Part shown: positions 28,540-36,974 of the stretch, in pieces | Position numbering within the stretch: the first letter of the stretch is position 1 | Layout of the letters: each line of letters starts with the position of its first letter | NCBI GenBank assembly: GCA_943369665.1 | Contig: CALRNX020000002.1 | Span: forward strand, 197,587-261,586 | Source: UKL13-3 sp943369665 | Lineage (GTDB): Bacteria > Bacteroidota > Bacteroidia > UKL13-3 | Reading direction: 5' to 3' | DNA length: 64,000 nt | Translations under genes and position numbers: made by a program | The notes under the pieces: generated by a model | Seen by the model: only the letters and a program-made list of their open reading frames with translations | Told to the model about the DNA's origin: nothing | Databases searched by the model: none

Positions 28540-29802
28540 TTACTTCACCAGATTCACCATACTCATTTCCAATCCCTTTTTCAACAATCCGGTGTGCTTA
28601 GGGTTAAACTGATTTAAACGCATCAACGCCTGGCGAATAATGGTTGAAGCATCTTTAAAAATTGCTTCATCGTTTAACTCAAAACCTTCGCTCATGCAAT
28701 AGGCAAATGTGCGCGCCATTCCGCAGTTGGCAATAAAATCAGGGATTACCGATACCTGATCATCGGCACTGTTTCCAATGCTTCCCAGGAAAATTTCGGT
28801 ATCCGCAAACGGAACATTTGCACCACACGATATCGACTCAAGTCCATTGGCAACCATTGTGTCCAATTGCTCCTGGGTAAGCATACGCGATGCTGCTGCC
28901 GGAACAAATATTTCTGCTCCCACACTCCATATCTTTTGATTCAACTCATCATAATTGATAAAGTCCAAGCCCATTTTTTTACAAGTATCTTTCGATAACT
29001 TATTGCCATCGCGTTCAATAAATAATTGTTTGATCTGTTCTTTCGAAAATCCTGTGGTGTTGATTAAACCACCTTCTCTATCAATGATGGCAACAATGCT
29101 CACATTCATTTGCGAAAGGTAATAAGCTGCTGCGGCTGCTACATTTCCCCAACCTTGAATAATTGCACGTTTGTTGTTAAAATTTGGCCCCCAAAAATCG
29201 TAGTAATGACGAACGGCTTCGGCAACACCCCAACCTGTGATCATATCAGCAACCACATAATGTTTGGTTACATCAGGTGAAAAACGCGCATCGTCCAATA
29301 CCTTCGAAACTCCTGTTCTTAAGTTGTTAATACGTTTTTGTTTTTCAGCTTCATCTACTTTAAAATGTCCGTTTACAACCCCTTCTTGTGGGTGCAACAA
29401 TCCATAACCTTCAGTTATTGGAATCACTTCATGGATTTCATCCACATTTAAATCGCCACCTGTTCCATAATACGCTTTTAATATTGGTGTAACAGCTTTA
29501 TACCAGCGTTCCAGCACCCCTTTTTTGCGAGGATCTGCCGGATCGAAATTTATACCCGATTTTGCTCCGCCAATTGCCGGACCCGAAACGGTGAATTTAA
29601 TTTCCATTGTTTTAGCCAACGAAGTTACTTCATGCTTATTAAGCCCCTTGCGCATGCGCGTTCCTCCACCGGCTGCTCCACCTCTTAGTGAATTTATAAC
29701 TACCCAACCTTCTGCATCGGTTTCCGAATCTTTCCACTCAAAAACGATCTCAGGTTGTTTGTCTTCGTAACGTTTAATTAAATTTTGAATTTGTGCTGAC
29801 AT
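28540..29802 (-). CDS. Glu/Leu/Phe/Val-type amino acid dehydrogenase
   Basis: NAD(P)-dependent oxidative deaminase, 420 residues. N-terminal substrate domain with the catalytic-lysine motif GPAIGGAKSGINFDPADPR, then a Rossmann domain (IIQGWGNVAAAAAYYLSQ). This is the Bacteroidota Glu/Leu/Phe/Val dehydrogenase type; whether glutamate or a branched-chain amino acid is the substrate cannot be told. It stands alone, with its own terminator downstream. The upstream gap holds a short palindrome at 29872. Confidence 0.9.
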   Translation of the reverse strand: MSAQIQNLIKRYEDKQPEIVFEWKDSETDAEGWVVINSLRGGAAGGGTRMRKGLNKHEVTSLAKTMEIKFTVSGPAIGGAKSGINFDPADPRKKGVLERWYKAVTPILKAYYGTGGDLNVDEIHEVIPITEGYGLLHPQEGVVNGHFKVDEAEKQKRINNLRTGVSKVLDDARFSPDVTKHYVVADMITGWGVAEAVRHYYDFWGPNFNNKRAIIQGWGNVAAAAAYYLSQMNVSIVAIIDREGGLINTTGFSKEQIKQLFIERDGNKLSKDTCKKMGLDFINYDELNQKIWSVGAEIFVPAAASRMLTQEQLDTMVANGLESISCGANVPFADTEIFLGSIGNSADDQVSVIPDFIANCGMARTFAYCMSEGFELNDEAIFKDASTIIRQALMRLNQFNPKHTGLLKKGLEMSMVNLVK

Positions 29803-30159
29803 ATTTTAATTTTTAAATCACTTCTTACTTTTGAAGAGGGAGCGCAAGTTACTATTATTCTTTTTTACTGAAATGACATCCGTCATTGCATTATTTGCAC
29901 AACATGCGCCTTTAATACTTCACAAACACCTCTTAATCAATATTTTTAATATCGTGATTCAAATTGGTCGCGGTTTTGTGTTCAATTGATGCCTTACACC
30001 TATCGTTCATTTTTTTTCATTACGAAGACTATTAAAGATACTACTCAAACGTCCTTAAGCTTCTTGAGAATAGAGAAGAATTACCAACCAAGGAAAACAA
30101 AAATAGGGTTATCACTATGCTTAAAGCAAAACAGGGAATAAGAACATTCCTCCAATTGA
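29803..30159. other. Non-coding gap upstream of the dehydrogenase gene
   Basis: 357 bases without a credible gene. It holds the dehydrogenase promoter region and one palindrome, AATGAC-ATCC-GTCATT (29872-29887), that could be an operator. Nothing else was recognised in 29890-30159. Confidence 0.5.
29872..29887. promoter_or_regulatory. Perfect short palindrome, possible operator
   Basis: AATGAC-ATCC-GTCATT, 6-bp arms, about 70 bases upstream of the dehydrogenase start. Single occurrence, so the regulatory role is a guess. Confidence 0.3.
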
Positions 30160-30612
30160 TCAAAAGCCTCTCAATAGCGGAGAATATTGCCATGGAATGC
30201 GAGACAATATCAATAGCAATCCTATGCCAAAAAAGATAAGTGACTTCTTGTATTTTGCTGCCGGCTCCAATGCCTTTTTGCTGAGTGTTCTACCAATTTG
30301 GATAAAGGCAATAGCAATCACATTTACCGATATATGCTCCACAACGATGAGCCTGCTATAACCATCTTTCATGGCTGCACCAAATCCGTTCGCCAATGCA
30401 GCATCAACATTCGGGCTAACCATATACAAGGTGATCCCCAGTAATAATTGCAAGTGACAAAAGCCTACAAAGATTGCGTGTGCAATATTCGCTTGTTTTG
30501 TATATGGCTTATGATTGATTAAACCTAAAACCGATTTTGTAATTGCGTATACGCCAAACAAAAGCACACCCCAACGCAGTAAATTGTGTAATGGAAGAAT
30601 AAATGAATACAT
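30160..30612 (-). CDS. Small four-helix membrane protein, cytochrome b-like
   Basis: 150 residues from the ATG at 30612 (the frame is open to 30687, but MYSFILPLHNLLRW is the usual type of start for this family). Four membrane helices; histidines lie in LHNLLRWG, AHAIFVGFCHLQLLLG and VEHISVNVIAIAF, spaced as possible haem ligands. Proteins of this kind are often labelled cytochrome b in Bacteroidota, without proof. Divergent from comEC. Confidence 0.6.
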   Translation of the reverse strand: MYSFILPLHNLLRWGVLLFGVYAITKSVLGLINHKPYTKQANIAHAIFVGFCHLQLLLGITLYMVSPNVDAALANGFGAAMKDGYSRLIVVEHISVNVIAIAFIQIGRTLSKKALEPAAKYKKSLIFFGIGLLLILSRIPWQYSPLLRGF

Positions 30613-30776
30613 GATAAGATTATTATTTGATAGGCGAAAGTAGCTTTTTTTCAAGGATCCCAAAATGATTACACCCACAAACAACATTTTTAGTGATCCC
30701 TTTACCGCCTGTTTTTTGCGATTTACATTTCGGTTTTACGATTTTTACATTGTACTTTTATACCTGTAAATACCCC

Positions 30777-32840
30777 ATGAAACATTCCTTTTGGCACCAG
30801 GTTCCCATTGTCAGAATACTGTTTCCCTTTGTAATCGGAATCAGTTGTGACATGTTTTTCCCAATCGAATTTTATTGGTCATTCATTGCTTTTTTATGCT
30901 TGTCAGCACTTTCGGTTATTGTTCATTTTTCGTTCAAACAGTTTGCACACCGATGGGTATTTGGATTAATCATGAGCCTGTCTGTGTGCTGCGGAGGAAT
31001 GTCCCTGCACAAATATCAAAATGAGCTCCGGTTACCCGACCATTTCAGCCGATTCTCCACAACAAAAAGTGCCATCCTTAAAATACAGGAACCTCCTGTG
31101 GCCAAAAACACCACCTATAAATTAAAATGCTCCGTAATCGGGGTCATCAACACTCAAGGAGAAATTATCCGTGCCGAAGGATCTTTGTTGGTTTATTGGC
31201 GTAAGTCAAATTTCCACGATCAATTAACGTATGGCGATCTTTTTGCAATTCCGTATCAGCTTATCAAGCCCGTTCCACCACCACAAAACCCTGATGAGTT
31301 TAACTACAAAAGATACCTGGCCTTTAACAATATATTTTACCAGGCATATATTGACGATACCGCATTCCTGCTAAATCAACATTTGGGGAACCCCATCCGA
31401 GAATATGTTTATGCAAGCCAAAACTATGTCAAAAAAGTACTGCGTGAAAATATCCGATCGGCAAATGAAACTGCAGTAGCACAAGCACTTTTATACGGAA
31501 ACGATGATGATATCGATCCCGAAACCATACAGGCATATAGCAATACCGGAACTTTACACGTACTTGCTGTATCAGGTATGCATGTTGGCATCATCTTTAT
31601 GATCCTAAACGCTCTGCTCAAACCGCTGGAGAAGATCAAAAAAGGGAGGATCCTAAGTGGTGCGATCATCTTAATTTCATTGTGGCTTTACTCTTTGCTT
31701 TGTGGAATGTCTCCTTCCATTTTAAGAGCAACGGTCATGTTTACATTTATGATCGTTGCAAAAATGCTGAACACCCGTTCCAATGTATACAATACCCTTT
31801 CCGCATCAGCACTCACCCTATTATGTTACGACACCAATATGCTCGCCAATGTCGGATTTCAACTCAGCTATCTGGCCGTTTTGGGTATTGTCTTTTTTCA
31901 ACCAATGATCTACAAATGGTATACTGCAAGCAGTTTTATAGGGAATGAAATTTGGAAGATAACAGCTGTTTCATTGGCAGCCCAGCTCATTACATGTCCT
32001 ATCGGCCTGTTGTATTTCCATCAATTTCCCAATTGCTTTCTGTTTTCCAATCTTATCATTATTCCGCTCACCACTGCTATTTTATACCTGGGCATTGTGC
32101 TCATTGTGGTATCTCCTGTTTCCGCGCTGAGTTGGTTGTTAGGCCAGATCTTATTTTACCTCATTCAGTTCACCAATCAAGTGGTGGTATGGGTTGAACA
32201 GATTCCTTATGCATACGTAAACGGGATTCATATCAGCATTTTTCAAAGCATTATCCTTTATGGAATAATAATCAGTATGACGGCTTATTTTATCCTGCAC
32301 AGGCCAGTTTATTTCAAATGTGCATTGTTAACCACAACTGTTTTCATCATATTACAATCCCTCCATATTCTTCAAAACAGCCGGCAAAAAAGACTTATTG
32401 TATACAATATCAACAGGGTCGCAGCAATACAAATCATGGATGGTCATAAAGCAATCTTGATTGCCGACTCTGCTTTGTTATCCAACAAGAACAAACTCAA
32501 ATTTCATTTGCAGCAGCACCTGTGGCGTAGTGGCATCGAACAGCAACAAACGATCCCAACGGATTCAAGCTGGAAAAGAATAATGATAAACCAGAAAAAA
32601 ATATGGATCACCGGAACAAAAAACCTCATGCCCAACGATTCCCTTTGTGACCTGCTAATTGTAAAAAACAATATAGATTTAGAGCATCTCTCTAAGCGAT
32701 GTCGCTTTAACAACATGATCATTACTTCAGCCATTCCTTCGTTAAAAGCAAAAGCGATGATGGATTGGTGTTTGCAAAAAAATATTTCGGTACAATATGC
32801 TGCTGAAAAAGGAGCAATTGAATTATCATTGCGAGACTAA
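30777..32840 (+). CDS. comEC: ComEC/Rec2-family competence membrane protein
   Basis: Channel candidate for moving single-stranded DNA across the inner membrane in natural transformation. 687 residues from the ATG at 30777. An N-terminal DUF4131-like region with two or three helices and a soluble beta domain (about 1-210), then the competence domain with the hallmark GTLHVLAVSGMHVGIIF and about eight further helices (to about 545). The C-terminal ~140 residues are where a metallo-beta-lactamase domain is found in classic ComEC; here it is short and lacks the HxHxDH motif, as in many Bacteroidota. Start upstream at 30693 (GTG) is possible but adds a poor N-terminus. Confidence 0.88.
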   Translation: MKHSFWHQVPIVRILFPFVIGISCDMFFPIEFYWSFIAFLCLSALSVIVHFSFKQFAHRWVFGLIMSLSVCCGGMSLHKYQNELRLPDHFSRFSTTKSAILKIQEPPVAKNTTYKLKCSVIGVINTQGEIIRAEGSLLVYWRKSNFHDQLTYGDLFAIPYQLIKPVPPPQNPDEFNYKRYLAFNNIFYQAYIDDTAFLLNQHLGNPIREYVYASQNYVKKVLRENIRSANETAVAQALLYGNDDDIDPETIQAYSNTGTLHVLAVSGMHVGIIFMILNALLKPLEKIKKGRILSGAIILISLWLYSLLCGMSPSILRATVMFTFMIVAKMLNTRSNVYNTLSASALTLLCYDTNMLANVGFQLSYLAVLGIVFFQPMIYKWYTASSFIGNEIWKITAVSLAAQLITCPIGLLYFHQFPNCFLFSNLIIIPLTTAILYLGIVLIVVSPVSALSWLLGQILFYLIQFTNQVVVWVEQIPYAYVNGIHISIFQSIILYGIIISMTAYFILHRPVYFKCALLTTTVFIILQSLHILQNSRQKRLIVYNINRVAAIQIMDGHKAILIADSALLSNKNKLKFHLQQHLWRSGIEQQQTIPTDSSWKRIMINQKKIWITGTKNLMPNDSLCDLLIVKNNIDLEHLSKRCRFNNMIITSAIPSLKAKAMMDWCLQKNISVQYAAEKGAIELSLRD

Positions 32841-32849
32841 TATTGCAAT

Positions 32850-33626
32850 ATGAATAATCTGGTATTATACGAAGTACAAAACCGCATTGGATACATTACA
32901 CTCAACCGTCCCGAAAAACGTAATGCTTTGAGTTTTGAACTGGTTCAGGAACTCAAGGAAGTTCTCACCATTGCTGAGCAAGATGAAACCTGCAAAGTAA
33001 TCGTGTTAAAAGCAAATGGTGACGCCTTTTGTGCCGGTGCTGATCTGGCCTATTTACAACAGCTTCAGCAAAATACTTTCGAAGAAAACCTCGCAGATTC
33101 TCAACACTTAATGCGCTTGTTCCAGCAAATATATTACTGTAAAAAAGTGGTTATTGCACAGGTAGACGGACCCGCATTGGCCGGTGGCAGTGGGCTTGCA
33201 ACCGTATGCGATTTTTGCTTTGCAACACCAACCGCTACTTTCGGATATACGGAAGTTAAAATTGGATTTGTACCGGCAATTGTAATGGTATTTTTAGTAC
33301 GAAAAGTAACCGAAAAAACAGCTAAACAATTGCTCCTTACAGGTGATGTGTTTGATGCCAACAAAGCACTACAATATGGCTTAATCAACGAAGTTGTGCC
33401 GGCCGAATCCCTTGCCGAAACAGTGAATCAGTTTGCAGCCAAGTTATGCAAACAAACATCTGCTCAATCATTGAGCATGGTGAAAGAAATGTTGGCCGAA
33501 GTGCAACAACTAAGCTTAGATGAAGGGCTGAATTATGCTTCGATGATGAATGCTAATGCAAGGGCTTCTGAAGATTGTAAAAAAGGAATTGCAGCTTTTC
33601 TGAACAAAGAAAAACTGAGTTGGTAA
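32850..33626 (+). CDS. Enoyl-CoA hydratase/isomerase family (methylglutaconyl-CoA hydratase-like)
   Basis: Crotonase-fold enzyme, 258 residues. The oxyanion-hole segments are DAFCAGADLAYL and DGPALAGGSGLATVCDF; the acidic residue in TFGYTEVKIGFVPAIV fits a hydratase. The GFVPAIV segment resembles methylglutaconyl-CoA hydratase of leucine breakdown, but short-chain enoyl-CoA hydration remains possible. It follows comEC by 9 bases and ends two bases before the convergent regulator gene's stop. Confidence 0.85.
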   Translation: MNNLVLYEVQNRIGYITLNRPEKRNALSFELVQELKEVLTIAEQDETCKVIVLKANGDAFCAGADLAYLQQLQQNTFEENLADSQHLMRLFQQIYYCKKVVIAQVDGPALAGGSGLATVCDFCFATPTATFGYTEVKIGFVPAIVMVFLVRKVTEKTAKQLLLTGDVFDANKALQYGLINEVVPAESLAETVNQFAAKLCKQTSAQSLSMVKEMLAEVQQLSLDEGLNYASMMNANARASEDCKKGIAAFLNKEKLSW

Positions 33627-33628
33627 TA

Positions 33629-34534
33629 TTAGTTATAGCTTAACTCTTTACCGATATTATTGACGAATTCGATAAAATGTTCCATCTTTTTAATTGCCCG
33701 TACATTTTCGGGAAACGTGATATCATCCTGTAAAACCTGGCTTCCTGTTAGCAAAACCTCTGTTTCTTTCCAAAGATCAGATAACTGGTTCACAAAATTT
33801 TGTTTATCGCAACAGATATGAGAAGCTGTCAGAATGGTTAAGATATAATCCGGCCGCTGCAACTCACTTATGGCCGTTTTAAAATTGCACATCGGCACTT
33901 CGTGTCCCAAAAACAAAACTTCGTGTCCACGCGAACGAAGGATAAAGTTGGCAAATAATAACCCGAGTGAATGTTTTTCGTTTTCAGGCAAAAACAACAA
34001 AAAACGCTTTCTGTGTTCTGAGTATCGTCCCACATTTCCATCAATAGCTACATAAAGTTTTTGCTTAATGATTCCGGATGCAAAATGCTCGTGTGCAGGG
34101 TGGATCGAACCTACTTGCCATAATAACCCCGTTTCTGCTAAAAAAGGAAATACGATATTCAACATGGTTTGTTCCATACCGATTTGAACAATACTTGTGG
34201 TAAGGGTTTGGTGAAATTCATATTCATTAAACGATAACATACTGCCTATTAAGCCTTTTATCTGGCAGCCATATTCATTCTTGCAACCCGAAATACCCAT
34301 CACAAGCTCACATATCTGCTCCTTGCTCATCTTTGCTATTTCTGATATCCGGTATCCTTTTTTGTTCAGGATACTGATATTAATGATGTTTTTTAAGTCA
34401 TCATCATCATAATAACGAATATTGGTTTCTGTACGCTTGGGCGCAATAATTCCATATCGTTGCTCCCAGATTCGCAAGGTGTGGCAGCGAATACCCGAGA
34501 CGGCTTCAATATCTTTAATGGAAAAAACGGCCAT
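33629..34534 (-). CDS. MerR-family regulator with B12-binding domain (CarH/LitR-like photoreceptor)
   Basis: 301 residues. Residues 1-70: MerR helix-turn-helix (SIKDIEAVSGIRCHTLRIWE). Residues about 95-180: helical cobalamin cap with W-x9-E-H (WQVGSIHPAHEH). Residues about 185-300: B12-binding Rossmann domain with the E-x-H-x-x-G motif (EKHSLG; His is the lower axial cobalt ligand). Both motifs are those of AdoCbl light sensors of the CarH/LitR group, which repress target genes in the dark and release DNA on light. The divergent gene at 34617 and its shared 82-base promoter region are the first candidates for control. Confidence 0.85.
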   Translation of the reverse strand: MAVFSIKDIEAVSGIRCHTLRIWEQRYGIIAPKRTETNIRYYDDDDLKNIINISILNKKGYRISEIAKMSKEQICELVMGISGCKNEYGCQIKGLIGSMLSFNEYEFHQTLTTSIVQIGMEQTMLNIVFPFLAETGLLWQVGSIHPAHEHFASGIIKQKLYVAIDGNVGRYSEHRKRFLLFLPENEKHSLGLLFANFILRSRGHEVLFLGHEVPMCNFKTAISELQRPDYILTILTASHICCDKQNFVNQLSDLWKETEVLLTGSQVLQDDITFPENVRAIKKMEHFIEFVNNIGKELSYN

Positions 34535-34568
34535 TTAACTTAATTGTTTAATAATATATTACCTGATG

Positions 34569-34576
34569 CAAACATA
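34569..34576 (-). promoter_or_regulatory. -7 element of the MerR-B12 regulator gene
   Basis: On the minus strand TATGTTTG (consensus TAnnTTTG), 35 bases before the regulator's ATG, inside the divergent intergenic region. Confidence 0.45.
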
Positions 34577-34616
34577 TAATCGTTTCAAATTGTTTTAAAT
34601 TTAATCCACACGTTAT

Positions 34617-35516
34617 ATGACAAAAATATTAATTACCGGGGGAACCGGGCTCATTGGGTCCCATTTATCCAAACTCCTTATCCAAAAAGGATACGAGGTA
34701 GCGGTTTTAAGCAGAAAAGAAGGATACAAAAACGGGATACGCCAATACAAATGGAATCCGGCAATAGGAGAAATTGACATCAAAGCTTTTGATGGGGTTG
34801 AACATGTGATAAACCTTGCGGGAGCGGGTGTAGCCGATAAACGTTGGAGCACTTCCTATAAAAACGAAATCTACAATAGCCGTATCCTTTCAACCCGGTT
34901 ATTGGTTGAAACCATCAATACCCATCAGCTTAAACTCAAAACGTTTATCAGCACTTCCGCTATTGGAATTTATGGCAATGATAGCATTGGTAAAGCAACC
35001 GAAGAGGCGACACCTGCAACTGGCTTTCTGGCCAATGTATGCAGCCATTGGGAAAAAGAAGTAATATCCTTAAAAGATCCATCGATCCGCCAATGTTTTG
35101 TAAGAGTTGGTATTGTGCTGGCCAAAGAATCGGGGTTCATCCCGGAAGTTTCCAAACCGATCCGATTCTGCATAGGTGCACCATTGGGCTCAGGAAAACA
35201 ATTGGTGAGCTGGATCCATATTGCAGATTTATGTGCTATTTACCTCAACTGTATTGAAGACCCCAAAATGAAAGGACCAATCAATGCCGTTTCCCCAAAT
35301 CCGGTAACCAACCAAAAAATCACCCGGCTGATGGCCCAAAAAATCAACCGACCATTATTCCTTCCTCCTATTCCAACTTTTATATTAAAAATACTCGTTG
35401 GTGAAATGGCCGAGAACTTGGTTGCTGACCAGTTTATTGTTCCCCAAAAGCTGATTGAGGCAGACTTCACCTACTCATTCCCAACCATTGATACTGCGCT
35501 GGACAATCTGCTTTGA
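34617..35516 (+). CDS. TIGR01777-family NAD-dependent epimerase/SDR protein
   Basis: Extended short-chain dehydrogenase-like protein, 299 residues. Rossmann start ILITGGTGLIGSHLSKLL, family segment AVLSRKEG...YKWNPAIGEID, GAGVADKRWS, TFISTSAIGIYG, and C-terminal DUF1731-like domain (LPPIPTFILKILVGEMAENL). The family (YfcH type) has no firmly known substrate. It is divergent from the B12 photoreceptor regulator, an arrangement that suggests light-dependent control. The lipoprotein gene follows at once. Confidence 0.87.
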   Translation: MTKILITGGTGLIGSHLSKLLIQKGYEVAVLSRKEGYKNGIRQYKWNPAIGEIDIKAFDGVEHVINLAGAGVADKRWSTSYKNEIYNSRILSTRLLVETINTHQLKLKTFISTSAIGIYGNDSIGKATEEATPATGFLANVCSHWEKEVISLKDPSIRQCFVRVGIVLAKESGFIPEVSKPIRFCIGAPLGSGKQLVSWIHIADLCAIYLNCIEDPKMKGPINAVSPNPVTNQKITRLMAQKINRPLFLPPIPTFILKILVGEMAENLVADQFIVPQKLIEADFTYSFPTIDTALDNLL

Positions 35517-35575
35517 GCATACTATTTTGGCATATTTTACGTATTATTACCGCGCATTATAGATGCCCTCAACAC

Positions 35576-36970
35576 TTGGCAAAAATTTTTCTCTTTTTTA
35601 CGCTGATTACTTGCTTCTTTTTTTCATGCAAAAAAGACGATGATATCACCACAGACTCGGGTGCTAAACTTTCCTTCTCGCTTGATACCGTAATGTTTGA
35701 TACCGTATTCTCTCAGGTTGGCACAAACCGTCCTTTATCCATCACCAAACAGCTCTGGGTTGTCAACCACAATACTAAAGGGGTTAAAACAACCATCAGG
35801 ATTGCCGGAAACCAATATGGTTTGTATAAAATTAATGTGGATGGACAACCTGCAACGGTTATTTCCAACAAAGAGATTCGCGGCAACGACTCTATTGTTA
35901 TTTTCGTCCAGGTTTATTTAAACGCAGTTAATCAAAACACTCCTTTTATTGTAACTGATCAATTGCTGTTTGAAACAAACGGAAACATGCAGGATGTTGA
36001 CCTTGTTGCATATGCACAGGATGCACATTATTTAAACAACGAAGTTCTTGATTGCAATAATGGCAACCTGCATTGGACCGCTGAAAAACCATATGTTATT
36101 TATGATTCTATTTTGGTTCCCAAAGGTTGTGTATTAACCATTGATGCCGGCACAAAAATATTTTCACATAATGCCTCTTCAATTCTGGTTGCAGGGACCT
36201 TGGTTGTAAACGGAACGCAAGCCAACAAAGTGGTATTTGAAGGGGACCGTTTGGATGGAGATTACCGCAACAGGGCCGGCCAATGGGGAGGCATTCATTT
36301 TCTTTCCTCAAGCACGGATAATATTATCAGCCATGCAGAGATCAAAAATGGTTTAATTGGTGTTCGGGTAGATTCTTTATCCCTCAATCAAAACCCAAAA
36401 TTACTGTTGCGCAACAGCTCCATACAAAACATGTCGTCCGTTGGATTATTGGGTTATACTGCAAACATAACAGCCATCAACAACCAGATCGTGAATTGCG
36501 GACAGTTTACATTTTATGGGCGATTTGGCGGAACCTATAGCTTTTATCATAATACCTTTGCTGCCTATCCGGTAAACTTTAACCGTCAAAACGAACAGTT
36601 TTTGTTAGATAATTCTCCCTTGCAAAACGAGAAAGGACAGATCACCGGTGTATATGCGCTTAATGCAATATTGGTGGACAATATTATTTATGGAAGCGAA
36701 GAAGAAGAACTTATTTTAAACAACAATCCTTTAGGCGGAACATTTGGATTAACCTTTCAAAATAACTTATTGCGCACCAAAATAACGGCACTTAATGTGA
36801 ACAATAATATCCTCAATAAAGATCCATTGTTTGTAAACGTTCAGGAAAATAATTTTCAATTAAACGAAAACTCCCCTGCCAAAGGCAAAGGAGTTTTTAT
36901 CAATATTCCTTCCGATTTAAACGAGAAACCACGTAGTATAACAACTCCTACTATTGGTGCGTTCGAATAA
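35576..36970 (+). CDS. Right-handed beta-helix lipoprotein
   Basis: About 464 residues. No in-frame ATG precedes the lipobox; I take the TTG at 35576, which gives a compact lipoprotein signal (LAKIFLFFTLITCFFFSC, Cys then KKDDD). A TTG at 35513, overlapping the previous stop, would give an unusually long leader. After the anchor comes a beta-sandwich (about 30-150, KLSFSLDTVMFDTVFSQVGT), then a parallel beta-helix (about 170-420) with KPYVIYDSILVPKGCVLTID, AGTLVVNGTQANKVVFEG and N-rich turns. Probably exported to the outer membrane. Function unknown. Confidence 0.75.
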   Translation: MAKIFLFFTLITCFFFSCKKDDDITTDSGAKLSFSLDTVMFDTVFSQVGTNRPLSITKQLWVVNHNTKGVKTTIRIAGNQYGLYKINVDGQPATVISNKEIRGNDSIVIFVQVYLNAVNQNTPFIVTDQLLFETNGNMQDVDLVAYAQDAHYLNNEVLDCNNGNLHWTAEKPYVIYDSILVPKGCVLTIDAGTKIFSHNASSILVAGTLVVNGTQANKVVFEGDRLDGDYRNRAGQWGGIHFLSSSTDNIISHAEIKNGLIGVRVDSLSLNQNPKLLLRNSSIQNMSSVGLLGYTANITAINNQIVNCGQFTFYGRFGGTYSFYHNTFAAYPVNFNRQNEQFLLDNSPLQNEKGQITGVYALNAILVDNIIYGSEEEELILNNNPLGGTFGLTFQNNLLRTKITALNVNNNILNKDPLFVNVQENNFQLNENSPAKGKGVFINIPSDLNEKPRSITTPTIGAFE

Positions 36971-36974
36971 AGAA

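Noticed and set aside
30693..30776. Upstream GTG start for comEC
   Set aside because: It adds 28 residues without the family's usual N-terminus, and the region is better used as the divergent promoter.
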